Assembly: GCA_947095535.1 (NCBI GenBank) | Contig: OX352774.1 | Span: 207,626,965-207,690,964 of the forward strand | Origin: Poecilobothrus nobilitatus | Lineage: Eukaryota > Arthropoda > Insecta > Diptera > Dolichopodidae | Length of the DNA stretch: 64,000 nt | Direction of reading: 5' to 3' | Shown here: positions 48,770 through 62,292 of the stretch, piece after piece | Numbering within the stretch: the stretch's first letter is position 1 | How the letters are laid out: every line of letters starts with the position of its first letter | The notes under the pieces: model-generated | The model's database searches: none | What the model was told of the DNA's origin: nothing | What the model saw: the letters and a program-made list of their open reading frames with translations, nothing else | Made by a program: the position numbers and the translations under genes

Positions 48770-49093
48770 TGGCGGCATAAAACTTATCCATCGAACTCGA
48801 TTCCTGCAGCCTTTGTCCTGGCATTTTCTTAGGATATTTAAAATTTTTTTCATCTTGAAATTAAAAATTTTTCGTCATCAAGTGTTGTCTGGTCGACTAA
48901 GGGTAGTGCCTTGCGAATTCAGTTCAAGAACCATTCTCGCTAAGTTTTCTGACTGTTTTAATTGCGTTATTTGTTTCATAAACGATTCCTCACTTGTTAT
49001 ATTCCACAAAATATCATTTGTTGTTGTATCTCGGCCAGAATACTTTGCATATATGATGTATGGGTACTTACTATAAATACCTGTATTGGGCAC
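48770..49093 (-). pseudogene. Unidentified coding-like fragment, probably decayed
   Basis: A 71-codon minus-strand frame has mixed, protein-like composition (GRDTTTNDILWNITSEESF, then ENLARMVLELNSQGTTL) and higher G+C than its flanks. After its stop, another frame reads CQDKGCRNRVRWISF down to about 48,770, suggesting one longer protein broken by stops. Upstream, ATACAG|GTATTTATAG|TAAG could be splice sites or chance. The general look is that of mobile-element coding sequence, but no motif identifies the family. The 87-codon frame on the opposite strand is a shadow. Confidence 0.35.
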
Positions 49094-50385
49094 AACAAAT
49101 ACCTATAATCTGTTGCTCATTAAGTTTAATATTTGCAAAGTAATATTAGCTATCATGTATAGTAGAGTAGATTTTACATAGCACCAGAATATTCTAAGTT
49201 TAGTATTTCTGGATATCTACCATTCAGATCTTTCTACACTCCTTAACAAATAGATATTATACTATCCAGGTAACAAAAGTCTTTGGTAACATACTCAATT
49301 TGCTGACTTAATTTATTTAAACAAAATTTACTGAATTTGATATTTTTTAGTTTGCGCTAAAATTTAAATTTTCTGAGGCATTTTTTTTTTGTTACAAATT
49401 ACATAATGGTAAAAATGAATAAATCCTTTATTGAATAAAATTTTTAAAATTGAAAAGACATCAAATAGCACAATTAAAATAATCCTTTAATTATGTAAAA
49501 AAAAAAATGTATTACATTAAAAAATCAAATAAAAATTTCTTTAATTTCAATTAGGTAATTATTAAATGAAATACTTGTATTATAATGATTAAAAAAGTCG
49601 ACAATATTTTTACCTAACAATTTAAATAATAAAATTTTTACTATTATATTACTACATATTACCTATATGTATTATGTAAAATTCGAGCAAAAATTCAAAA
49701 TAAATATCTTTAAATTTTAAATTTTAAATAAAATCCTATATGCAATACGATGTTATTTTTATTCGTACATATAATAAACAAGAATGCAGCATAAATGATT
49801 ATATGATTTAACATTTTTAATTTTTTGAATATCTTTTTAATTTCTTTTAATCCATTTATTATATATATTTGTAAAAAAGTTAACATTACAACTTTTAAAA
49901 CATAAAGTTACTAACTGATATTTATTTTGAAAACTGATCATTAACGATTTAAGTATGAAAAAAAAAAACATAAAAATTACCAATTAAATATCAATTGACT
50001 AAAAATTGAAATTATTTTATTATTATTTTTGGAAAAAAATTTTTTATAATATATAATTTTGCAATATTTTATTTATCTATTTGTCTATCACTTGAAGCAC
50101 TTTTAAACACAACATTTATCCCAATAAAAGATGAAAATATTGATTATTTTTCTTATACGAAAAATATTTTTGGTAACTATAGTAAATCTTATGTTAATTT
50201 TTAGCTATATATAACAAAAATAAAATTGAAGAGTTTTTTAAAGGTAAAATAACATTTTCATCACAATATCTCTTAATATTTTACTATACCTTTGAATTAC
50301 TTTTATTTTCTGTACAGATTTTAATTATTTTTCTAGGTTCTCGGTATTTCTTTCTTTGGATTCGTATATGCTTCTGTTGATAACC
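49094..50385. other. A+T-rich spacer, nothing recognised
   Basis: No exon or repeat signal can be supported. Confidence 0.45.
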
Positions 50386-50625
50386 ACACTTTGCTTGAAA
50401 CCAGTTCTACTACTAGTTCTCTTGTCTGGTATTCGTATATAATATAGACTAACTACCTCTTCATTTTTTTCATTAAATTCCCATGCATCTGTCGATATTT
50501 ATCTTCTTCTTATGCACCTTTATGCACCTTCTTATGCATCTTTATGCACTTTGCTTGAAACCAGTTTTCTTAGAGCTCTTGTGTCTTATTCATATATAAT
50601 ATATATATAGGCTAACCATTTTATT
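50386..50625 (+). repeat. Tandem duplication, about 161-base period
   Basis: CACTTTGCTTGAAACCAGTT occurs at 50,386 and 50,547. Each copy is followed by a diverged CTCTTGTCTGGTATTCGTAT and a GACTAACTACC-like block, about 78 bases per copy. Between them lie short units, CTTATGCACCTTTATGCACC, repeated about four times. Confidence 0.65.
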
Positions 50626-53600
50626 CTATCTAAGTTGTACTTTCAATTTATAGTTAATTCAATCCGACTATTAATCGGTTTTATTATATTTACTTTTAAA
50701 ATACACTTTTAAAGACTAAGCAATCTAAGAAACAATTTTAAAGCAATAAGTTTCTACGTTATTATAATTTCACAAACGAAAAATTGTGAATAAAAGTAAT
50801 AAATATTTTATAAATTTAAATCTATATGTATTTAATTAGTGTCGATATACATTTTATAGAAATTTTCAATTAAATTAATCTCGCTAATAGTAGAAAAATA
50901 AATTTATTATTCTGTGCTACATTATATTGATTGCCATCAGGCTGTGTTCTTACCATAATTTTAAAATATAGCGATCATCAGTTCAAAGGAAAATTAACTA
51001 TTTTACAAAAACAAAGTTCCATTTTTCTCGTAGAATATTTTTAAAAATCAAATTCTTCAAAGAAAAAAAAGGGATAAATATTTACTATATTACTATTTAT
51101 ATTATATTACACAAATACAAGGTTGTAATAATCTTATTAATAATGTGGGAATATTATAAATATACAAGAAAATCCTTGAAAAGTATTTTTTTTTTAGTTT
51201 AATGATTTTTTTTTCTCTTTTTTATTTTTCCTTTATTACTTTTATTAATTTTTTTTTTAGTTTACAATATTCTTATATTAGATACACCATAAAATACACT
51301 TTTAAACTACATATTTCATTTAAATTTTAACACCATATTATTTGCCCGGAAAATATAAATCTAATAAAAATATTACATAAACAAATCACTAAGAGTTTTT
51401 TTCAAAAATTTTAAATAGACGTAGGATCGATTTAATTCAAATCTATAACTCAAAATTTCAAAACAAAAAAAAAAACCAAAGTTATATATAAATTTTCCGC
51501 AATGAGTAGAAAAAAGAAAAAAATTTTAAAGGTTTAAAATATCCACAAAAAAAAAAATACCAATAGCAATATTGTTTCTATTAAATCAATAATAGAATAC
51601 TAAATCTTAATTTTATTCAAAAAAAAAAAAAACAAACAAAACAAAGAGATTTTAAAAATTTAAACAACTATACGGAAGTAACTTAATTTTTTCTCCTTTA
51701 AAAATAATTTTCCTAAAATATTCCTTAAAGCAATTCTCAAAAATTTATAGGACCAAATGGATTATATTACGTATTTTATTAAACCATAACATAAGCATAT
51801 ATTAAAATATACATTTTATACTTTCAATTTTCCAAAATTAGTTTTTTCTAAAATCACATATTTTTGTAGAATAAATAAAATTAAATTTTAAATGAAAAAT
51901 GAATTAAAATATAAATTGAATGCGATTTTTATTTTTTTTTTTTCTTTTTTTTTAATGAATTATCTAATAGCAATTACATATTTCCTGAACCTTTCCACTC
52001 TTCCACTACTTTAAATTAATTCAATATAAATAGAGTAATACTCGCTAATTATACGGGTAATTTAAATTTTATATACAGGTAAAAAAAAAAAAAAAATCAA
52101 AATATCCTAAACATAAAAAACAAAAAATTCAAAAATTTTATTAATAACATGTTATGCTAAAAAATGAATTTATTTTATTTTTTTTTTTTGTTTTCAAAAT
52201 CTTCTATAATAACAGCAGCAGCAACAGCAGCAGAAGCAGGGAGTAGCAAAAATGAAATCCCATATTTGGGACAAAAAAAATATATATCTATATTAAATAA
52301 TAATATTAATTTTGTTGCTCCAAAAACCTAATAATTTCACTTTCATATTAAACCAAAAAAAAAAAAAAACTTTTTCTACATAATTCTTTTTTTTTTTTGC
52401 ATTTTGTATTTCTATCTCTGTCTATTTATATTTTGATATTATTTGTTTTTTTTTTTTTGTATTTTGACAAAAGTACCACCATTTTATTATGGTATTTACC
52501 ATTTCGTTTACTGATTTATCGTGCTTATATTAAAAACAATTTTGCTAACATCTGATGAATGATTTCCTTATACGGAATTCCAAGATTCATAATATTTTTA
52601 AATATATGTATATACATATGTATATATATATATTTTTTTGCTTATGTTAAAAATATACATATTACATAACAGTTTTGTATATATATATATATATACATAC
52701 ACATATATCTATAACTGACTTACTTACATTGACTTAAATTGAATCAATTTGAAAATTTTTACTTTAAGTTTTTTTTGTTTTTTTTTAATGAAATTGAAAA
52801 TGCAGTTAGAAAAAAAAATAATAATAATAAAAAATTAAAAAAACACTTTTAGATTAATCTTTAAAAACTCTTACAGCTATTTAATATTACAATATAGTGT
52901 TCTCATGTTTCATTTAACCTACAAACGAATACAAACTACAAAATATTATAAGTACTGAAACTGAACGAACGTATTTTAACTGAATGGAATGGAATCTATA
53001 GATGAACGAAAGAAAAAAAAAATTTTATTTTTGAATTATGGTGTAACTATAACTACCAAAGTAAGAAAATATTATAAACTGGTAATATTTTTTAAATTTA
53101 GTTTTGTAAATGTTAATTTCTAAAAAAAATAAAGAAGTTTTGAAAATTTTGAGCTCAAACAAAGCTCTTAAATTATTTTTAGTATAAAAATTACTCACAA
53201 AAAAAAATCGTTAACGATAAAAAATAGTATATTTATAAATAAATATCCCATTTTTTATCGTTATCAGATATTATCGTCAATCAGATATTATCGTTTTTTA
53301 TAAAATAGTACTTTTCATACTAAATATCAAATTAAATTGTAAAAAGGATACAACAAAAAAAATATACATATATGACAAGAAAAAAACAAGGAATATGTTA
53401 CATTCTGATAAAAAAACTGCCAAGAGTTAAATAACGGAACACCGAACTTATGAACATCATGCCGAAATTATGTGCCGCCTCATAACATCACAAAACTGTT
53501 GCTTAAAATTTGTTGTACACACAAAACAACTAAAAACAATGTGCTAAATGACTGCTAATTCTATATCTTCAACCAAATGGATATTTTAACCGATTTATTA

Positions 53601-55904
53601 ACGAACATAGGTTTCCTACATTTAAATGATCGTTAGCAAATTAATGATTCCTGTAGAAAATTATGCAGTTTTCCAGAATAGCTAACTTTTAATCTAACTA
53701 ATACTCAATCATCATACTTTGCATTAACTGACAAAAATTTTTAAAATTAAAATTTACACAATCCTATTTACACAAAAATTAAATATATAACTGTTCAAAT
53801 ATTAAATATATAAATCACCTCCAAAAAAAAATATATACATATATATATATTATGTATTATAAAAATCTCACAACACCCATATAAAACAGATGCCAATTTT
53901 ACTATAAAAAAAAATTATTTTTACTTAAATGTTAAATTTTTTCCCTCCGGTTAAAAAATTTCCATTTCTATTTCATTTTCTTAACAACATTTTTTACTCC
54001 TTTATTGTAACACTTAACATCACATAATCTCGAGATACATTAGTTACATTTGCAGTTATTCAATTGTATTGGTAATAGAAATATTGCGAAAATTAAGTCC
54101 AATGCCTGCTATTCTGTTTTTTTTTTTTTTTTTTTTTGTAGTATATCACATTTTTGTAAAACAAAAAAAAAATTAAACCAAATAAAGAAAAAGTATCGGA
54201 ATCATTTGGAATGATAATAATAATAATAATATAGAATAAAAGATCAGTAATAATGGTAATATTTATAAAATGGTACCATATTTAACTACTATTTTTATAC
54301 CATATTTGAAATTTGAATCATTATATAAGTATACATAACATATAATATATAATTAAAATATATGTAGCATAATATTTAATATTCTATATACAAATATGTA
54401 TATAAATTTAAGTTTGTATTATATTACTGTTGTTGCAATGCAATATTAATAAAACAATAACAACAACAACAAAAATCAATATTAAAACTGTTTCAAGTTA
54501 ACTTTTCTCAAATATCATACTATACCTTACATATTTTGTTACTTAAAGTTCAGTAATACCAGAGATCACAGTATTTACAACTACATATATATAAATATAT
54601 ACATTATTGACAGTATATTATATATAATATTGTAAAGTAACAAAAATATTCAATTCATTTTATACCATACTAATTTTTATACCAGTAAAACAAAAAAAAA
54701 AAAAAGTATCAAGGCATCTGCTTTTATTTTGTTTCTTCTTTGCAACATATAAGAAAATTTAATACAACATTAAAAAATAACAGAAGTATAATGGTTTTTT
54801 TTTATAAAAGAAGTATAATTAATTGGGAGAATTTTATTTTTTGGTTTTTTTTTTAAAGTTTATTGATTAAATGCACAAAAATCTCATAAGGAATCACAAT
54901 AAATTATATTTAAAGAAAAGTATCTATATTTAAAGTGGTATAAATGATTTCATCATTAATAAAAATTGGAGTAAACAATTTTACAATATACAAATAACAT
55001 AATATTACATTAAAAATGCAGATGATATTTCTAGATCAGGTTTTTTAATGTAATGTAGATTATATACTGGATATTCTTCAAGGTTGAAGATTGTTTTAAA
55101 AATGGTTTTTATTTTTTTTTTGTTTTTTTGTATGATATACTTTATGATCTGGTCTACATTTACTTTCTAAAATAAAAGTTGTTGTTATTGTTATTAAGTA
55201 GCAGGACAATTTATTTTCATAAGAAAAAAAAAGAAAAAACAAGTCGAATATTATGTAATTATATATTATGTAAATTATTTAAATGGTTGTAACAGGTTCA
55301 AAAAAAAAACAATACTTTTTATTGTAAAAATATATTATTAAGAAAAAAATGTTTTAGTAAATCTATCAAAAAATTTTAGATCAAGAACTTTAAAATGTGA
55401 AAAGAAAATTAATCTAATATAAAAAATAGTAAACCAAGGTTTTATCATATAAGTAAAAGTTTAAAAACTTAATTTAATTCATTATTATGAAAAATATTGA
55501 AGTAAAGGATTAGATTCTAGGTCCGTAGACCGTAGTTCACCATCAAAACGTAGGAGAATCTATATTTTATAAGAAGAAGTGTTTAAGTATCTCTAATTTA
55601 ATATCACGATGGTACCACTTTGACAGAAAAAGTTTTAAAAGCCATATGAGAGAATTTACCTAAATTTAGAAAAGAAAGTACCGAAATATTTTCGACCATA
55701 TTCTTGATAGAATTGGACGGATGCAGGAATAATGCTCTATAATTTCTATAGCGTTAATTCCTCATACAGTTAAAATTTACATCCACATACCTAATTTTCT
55801 ATAACACCAACCAATTGTTTTATACATTACATCTAAAGAGAGAAAAAATACATTTGAGGCATTTTTTTCATTGTTTTCATTTTAGTTTATTGCCTTGCCT
55901 GCCA
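50626..55904. other. Long A+T-rich stretch with microsatellites only
   Basis: Holds a (CAG/CAA)n tract at 52,212-52,238, (TA)n at 52,678-52,697 and 53,830-53,850, and (AAT)n at 54,213-54,232. The CAG tract is not in a frame with start or splice support. The 53,395-53,520 and 55,490-55,800 stretches are somewhat less A+T-rich but show no coding pattern. Confidence 0.4.
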
Positions 55905-56043
55905 AATAACACATCCTTTTCCTTTCCTTTCCTGGTATGACTGTAAATGTCATAAGAGAAAATTACGAAAAATGTGGAAAACCACACTTCTTTGGTGTTT
56001 ACAGTTTTTTTTATACGCTCTTACCTACTAGGCCACCGAAGAT
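55905..56043 (-). mobile_element. tRNA-derived SINE, family S, copy with A box
   Basis: On the minus strand it begins CTTCGGTGGCCTAGTAGGTA then AAGAGC (A box), followed by TAAACACC. The body CTTATGACATTTACAGTCAT and CCAGGAAAGGAAAGG match the minus-strand element at 62,160-62,292 (CTTAAGACATTTACAGCCAC; GAAAAGGAAAGG). The expected B box is degraded to GGTTTTCCACATTTTTC. No coding capacity. Confidence 0.65.
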
Positions 56044-57479
56044 AATTTAGAACGTTTAAAACTCATTGTGGAATTCATTCATAAATTCATGTATACCTAA
56101 TTATGTTTTGCATTATTTAATTTTTAGTCATTTTAAATGTTAACAAATATCTTTACAGACTACTCTAGCGATTTTAAAACAGGTTATCCGGCGTTGCAGT
56201 AAACATTGAGTTGGTTGCAGTAATCGACACAGAATCATTAATTGTTCTTTTTATGTAATTATTTTTTCTGTTTTTTTATCATGTAGGTAGTGCTATAACT
56301 GACCGATAATCTTAACACATATGTGTTGGCGTTTAAAACTTCAAACCAACTTACATATTTATTAATACTCCCCCACAAATGAAAAATTAGCATTCTTCCA
56401 ACTGATGTTCGCGTATGAAATCGTTTTTTTTTTAAATAAAATACGAATATACAAAACAAATTAATAATGAGATAAATTTTAATTTTAAAAGTAATAAAGA
56501 ATTGGAATAAAAAAAAAAAAAAATTTACTCCTTACATTTTATAACTACATATATATATTATTTAATAATCCAATAAAATCACTAATCCAATCAGATATTA
56601 TTTAATTATACAGAATTCAAAATCCAGACCACTATTAAATTACTTATTAGTTATTATAGATACAAGTTTTTTTTTTTCTTAAATAATATTATTGAATCAT
56701 TTAATTTTTTTTTTATTTTTTACTTCGAATTTAAATAATGTTTTTAATTTTCCAAAATCTTGTTTTTAAAATATCTCATATCACATTTCTTATATAATAA
56801 ATGTGATTAAAAAATTTTCTTCATCTTATCACTATAAAATTAGTTTCAAAAAAAAAAAAACAAATAAATTTTCCTTCTATAAAATTTTCACTACTAATAA
56901 AGTAAAAGAAAATTGCAATAAACCAAATATACATTTGAACTCCTTTTTATGAAAAAATTGAATCAATTACATATTAAATACCAATAAAAAAAAAAAAAAA
57001 ACAACGACTTTAAATATTCCAAAGAGGCGCAATAAAAACCAAGCAGTCAATCCAACTGTAATATTGCAATTTAGACATTTTTAACAAATAACACAAGATA
57101 AATACATATCAGTTAATATTAAGTTTTTTTTTTTTTGAATAAGACTTGATTCCCAAATTTCTATTTTCTAAGCTTGAAAATGATCTAATTCTTCTACTCG
57201 AATAGTCATTATAAATTAACATAAAAAATAAATAAATAAACAGGTGCAATTAAAATCATAATATATTTGAACATATGTTACAACATAAAGCGTAATAAAA
57301 TTTTTAGTTGCAGATATTTATAAGAATTTAATAAATCTCATAAATAAAATATACTTATCTATTCGATACAATTCGTTTCGTTTATAATAACTTAAGTAAT
57401 AATCATTTCTATTAAGTCTGAATTTTTAACATTTTTTTATTTAAAACAGTTCTAACCGAATTTAACACGGTTCTATAGA
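56044..57479. other. A+T-rich spacer, nothing recognised
   Basis: The frame at 56,259 (minus) is not supported by signals. Confidence 0.45.
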
Positions 57480-58140
57480 TATATGCATGAAAGAAATAGA
57501 TGTGATGCACAAGGGTTCTTCTGGAATCTTTAAAGCAATCTTCAAAATTTAGAATACGCAGATGACATAATAGCTCTTCTTACATACTCGGCTTCCGATA
57601 TAATAAATAAAAAATCTAGAAATAAACTATCAGAAAAAAAAACCTAAAAAATAAGCCTCCATATCAACATCAAAATAACAAAAATAATGAAAATTAAAAG
57701 TACAAACCAAATGTTAGTATTCTTTGGAAATAACGAAATTGAGAAGGTAAATGTATATGAATATGAATAACTTTGAAGTATAATACCAATAGAGGGACGA
57801 ACAACGAAAGATATAGAGCAAAAAGTTTCGAAGGCTACAAAAAGAATATTTAATGTGTGCGTGAAATCCGTGTTACTGTATGGGAAAGAGTTGGCAAAAT
57901 GAAACAACATACAAAAATTGCAGATCTTCATTTACACAATATGTTTAAAATGCCGAGTACTATAATCGAATACTAAACAACGAATTATGGGTATCAACAA
58001 CATCAATGGCACGTCAGGTGTTCTACTGGAATCCCAAAGACAGAAAAAAAGTCGGAAGAACTAAAATTCTGTAAATTAGAGAAGAAATGTTCATAATGAG
58101 ATAAAAAGAAGTACAAAACCTTGGACAGAAATTAAAAAAA
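57480..58140 (+). pseudogene. LINE reverse transcriptase relic with YADD box
   Basis: The plus-strand frame reads LEYADDIIALLTYSASD, with the catalytic YADD at 57,555-57,566 in the LEYADDI(I/V)AL context typical of RTE/R-type insect LINEs. Then follow, with stops and shifts, TNQMLVFFGNNEIEKVN (the FxYLG-box neighbourhood), TTKDIEQKVSKATKRIF, and SVLLYGKE in place of the usual S-x-L-L-Y-G-x-E-x-W. Later, KDRKKVGRTKI resembles the G-R-P-x-x-T box. At least four stops interrupt it. It is on the opposite strand to the other LINE relics. The 95-codon minus-strand frame here is antisense shadow. Confidence 0.7.
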
Positions 58141-61100
58141 TAACGGAAGTTTATTAAGAAACAAACCTATACGGCTAAATCTCTCTCATTTTATAGATTT
58201 TATTTTGTTTCTTGCAAAATATATATCTAAAATATACATATTTAATAATATCCTTTTGTCAGATGAAAGTCGTTTTTAAACAAATATGAAATTTTTACCG
58301 ACAATTGCATGTATAAAAATCTATGAAATTTTTACCCAGAAAAAGGCGTATAAGTTTTATTTTGTCAGAAAATTATTTTACCTCTATTTGTATGTCCATT
58401 GGAACTATTTAATAATTTCCATGTGTCGTACAAAATTACTAAAGTAGCTAAAATATGCATGATCTTTTTTATTATTGAAATGTTTGTATGTTTGTATACA
58501 TGAATGAAAGCTGTTGAAATAATATAGTATTAGGTGGAACTCAGTCTAAGAAATATTAAATTTACAAACAATCGAGACAAATTCCTTCTGAAATTTGAAA
58601 TTGACTTTTGACATAATTACTACCACTTTTAGAATCAGAAATCTGTGATAAATAATTGTTTAAAATTTGGTTAAAATCGATTAAAAAGTATCGAAAAATG
58701 TATACAATAAACGTTTAAATTCATATGTTTAGAAGAACGATTATTACCTGATCCTTACGCTAACAAACATGTTCACAAATTTTAACTACATTGGTTACAT
58801 TTGTTACAATCACGGCTACAAACTAAATAGCACTGATGCCAAGACTTTAAAAATTTCTTCCGTATACTTCTAATTAATATTTAATTTATGCTAAATTTTA
58901 TGCTGATTAAAGTCTGATTTTACTAGTTTCGTCAAATAATACCAAAAATCTAGAGATGTATAAATATATAACTGTTAACTGTTAATTAACTAGGAGGAAA
59001 CAATTATTCTTATCATGTGCATTTTTTTAAAGTAGTAAATTGATCTTGATTATTAATAAATTCGAATCCGCTTTGAAAACGGTTTTGAACATAACAGTTT
59101 TATTTAAACAAAACATAAAATAATAAATAAAACAAAGTTTTTTATAAATCAATCTGTATAAATTAAAATACCGTATAATCGTCTCCAATCTTTAAATATG
59201 ACGAAAAATGATATTATTTTAGTAATTAAAATTTCTTTCCTTATAAAAAAAAACTGCCACCAGATGTCGAGCTAAAAATAAAATAATGAAAAAGTATATG
59301 TTACAGATTCACTTTCAATTTCATTTTGTTTTTTTTTTTTTGTTGTTGTGTTTTTAATAATTTTTTTATAAAATACGAAACTAAAATAAAAAAATTAAAA
59401 AAAAATTAATTAATTTTTTTATTTGTTTTTCAAACAATTCATAGTGATATTTGACAGACGTGCAACAAATCATTTACTTGCTGCTACAAGTGATATAAAA
59501 CAAACAAAATAAAAATGTAACATATTTAAAAGTGACTCTTGAAAAGAAATATTTCGGTGGGCTTTTGAATTTTTATTTTTTTTTTTTTTTTTCTTTTTTT
59601 CGTTTTGTATCTTTAAGATATTTTAGTACTCATATACATTAATTATTGTATTGTTATAAGAAACAAATTTATGTGATCTAATTTAGGATTTAAATAATTT
59701 AATTTTTTTAAGTATATGAACATACTTATGTACATATACTGCATGACAGAAGCATGCTTTTTAGAGTAGTTATTGCACTCTTTAAATGTACGTTTATTAC
59801 TTGAATTGTATTTTTGTTTTATTTATTTATTTTTTTTTTAATTTCAATTCCATAATTACTGTATATTTTTGGTGGTTAAAAACAATGACCAATTATTCGC
59901 ATTTTGCAAAATACATTTTTAATAGGAACTTTTTATTGTTTATTTTTAATTGTATCTGGTATTTCTTTATATTTTTTTTTTTTTGAAATTTTAAGAAGAA
60001 AACAGATAAAACAATATATTTTTGTACAGATATGGCGGAAGGGTGGTACAAAATAATATATCACATATTAAAGCTCGTGCAAACCTCATTATTAAGACTC
60101 GACATAAGTTTTAGAGCGATTTTTCATAAATTCAATAAATATTAATTAATATATTATAATAATTTACAATAATATTTGAAAAGTGATTTTCCATTTAAAA
60201 GACAACAAATAAGTAAACATTTGACATTAGGTTCGTAATTGGGTAACTGACATATAAGACAATCATAAGAAGATATATAGCTCTTAGAGATTTATGCTGT
60301 GATGAGATTTATGCTGTGATGACATGATGGAAGAACTTTTGAAAAACTCTTAACTCCATATGTCCGAAAATTCATCGAAATCTTAAATATAATAGATCAG
60401 ATTTTTTAAAATGTTTTGTTTTTATGATAACTTGCACAGAAAGTCATACTAGTTGTTGAGTTATAAATGAAATTAAAATGAAAAAATATACCAAGTGGAC
60501 TAAAAAATAAACAATTTTTCTTATTTTGAGTGTGTGGAATGATGTAACAATAATGCAATTCGCAAAGTATTTTGTGCTGTCTTCAAACTCCATTTATTCT
60601 CATTGCGACTCTGTATATTTTACTATACCATATATAAAATAATAGTACAAAATGATTTAATGAAATATCTGTTAAAAAGAGTGAGAAAATATTTAAAATC
60701 ATTATTTATTATACTGTGTACAATAATTATTAAAGTTGGTTTGCTATATCTGCTCGTAGCTTATAATATGTCATTCAAATAAATGAAATTTGGAAATGCT
60801 AAGAAATATCCGTAAATTTTTAATTGATATTACTATTACGATATATTACATTCATTTTTTTTTTTTTTTTTTTGTTTCTTTTATTTTTTTACTTTGTTAA
60901 AATGAAAAAATAGCTAAATATGGATTTTTTAAATTGTTACTCTATATTTGAAATGAGATGAAAAGCTATTTTCCACTTCAAAAAATTAAAAAAAATATAT
61001 ATATTAATTTTTTTTACATGACATTTTTTTTTTTAATTTTTTTGCAGTCCAATCAAATTAAACAAAATTACAAATAATAAAACATAAAATTATTTTATTT

Positions 61101-61229
61101 TTTAATAGTAGTACACAAATAAAATTTTAATTTTTTTTATGAGGTCGTTAAGAAGGTCAAAATTAAAATCAAAGAAACAAAACAATTTAGGTTAATATTT
61201 AGTTAATTTAAAAATTTAAAAAAAAAAAA
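58141..61229. other. A+T-rich spacer, nothing firm
   Basis: Includes an exact 17-base tandem duplication (GAGATTTATGCTGTGAT, about 60,287-60,320) and T-runs at 59,575 and 60,856. A 19-codon frame before a donor-like ATCAG|GTAATAATCG (minus, near 58,750) has an in-frame stop. Confidence 0.35.
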
Positions 61230-62050
61230 AAAATGGCTACAAACAATTTTGAAATCAAATAACTTTCCAAATTACCTAAATTTGCATAATAAGTTCTTTA
61301 GAAGATTACCTGAAAGTGTTATACAATTATATAATTCCGCTACAAAGAATTGTAAATTAAAATATGTTCCTATAGCATTTGATTTAAAAGTATTCTCTTC
61401 CCCTTCCTCAATTTATACTATTAATTTATCTTTCGTAAAACCCCATAAATCCAATTAGTTTATTTGTTCTTAAATCGCAAGGAAAAATCAAATCAGTAAA
61501 GCATTTTTCTGTAAAACAAATCGAACAAAATATTACAATTGATCATTGCTCTGGGTGTTAAATGAATTGCAAATCATGCTACCAGCTTAAAACAATACAA
61601 AAACACCTATGCAAGATCTAAACTTATAAATGAAATTTGTGCTTTAGCATCAAATAAAAATCCAAAATCTACATATAAATGAATTTTCAAAATGATATTA
61701 ACATAGATATTAAAGGAAATTTTATTTTCCCCCTTTCCACATCCAAAAGGAGCATAGGGTATTCATAAAATCATTATTATGAATATTAAGCTTCACCTTC
61801 TAAAATCATTACTTTCAATATAATAGGAAGGAATTAATTATGAAGCAAACAATTATATGTACTAACGTTGATAAAATTTGCTCTTTTATTAAGAAAATCA
61901 GAGATGCAAAAATCTGAAGAGGAAGCTAAACTCATGATATAGTAAACAATGCAAATTTGAAAGATCCTTACAACGTAGTCGGTTATAAAAAATTTTACTA
62001 GAATGGATGTTGAAAGAGTTTGTGTTTGTCTTAAATGAAATGAGAAATAA
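61230..62050 (+). pseudogene. Unidentified decayed coding region
   Basis: A 69-codon frame (RRLPESVIQLYNSATKN, then LKYVPIAFDLKVFSSPSS) has mixed composition unlike the surroundings. Frames further on continue in pieces: a cysteine-rich patch, HCSGCxxNCKSCY, near 61,550-61,580, and KQYKNTYARSKLINEICAL near 61,590-61,650. Start and stop signals are not consistent between pieces. This looks like one longer protein broken by several shifts, perhaps from an integrated element, but I cannot name a family and no terminal repeats were found. Confidence 0.3.
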
Positions 62051-62159
62051 ACATTATGTTAGCTTAGGAGAATGGACAATCATTAAATTTTATTTGAATA
62101 CAAGATGAATGTTCCAAAGTATTAAAAAGAAAAAGAGGAAAATAAAACCAAATCTTTTT

Positions 62160-62292
62160 TTAATGCATTTCTCTGCCACATAAATGTGGACAGGAAATTA
62201 CAAAGCCTTTCCTTTTCAATACTGTGTGGTGTGGCTGTAAATGTCTTAAGGGGGAATAACTCTTACGACATGTGTGGGATTCGAAAAAAATT
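62160..62292 (-). mobile_element. tRNA-derived SINE, family S, copy with B box
   Basis: On the minus strand it starts at TTTCGAATCCCACACATG, a good B box, and continues TTCCCCCTTAAGACATTTAC, the family body shared with 55,905-56,043. It ends near TTTATGTGGCAGAGAAATGC. The A-box half is missing. Together with the copies at 28,530 and 55,905 it lets the family be reconstructed: A box, TAAACACC, B box, body, pyrimidine-poor tail. Confidence 0.6.

Noticed and set aside
52212..52238. Possible poly-Gln or poly-Ala coding tract from CAG/CAA repeats
   Set aside because: No start, splice site or continued frame; a microsatellite explains it.
57644..57931. 95-codon minus-strand frame
   Set aside because: Antisense to the LINE relic, which carries recognisable motifs on the plus strand.
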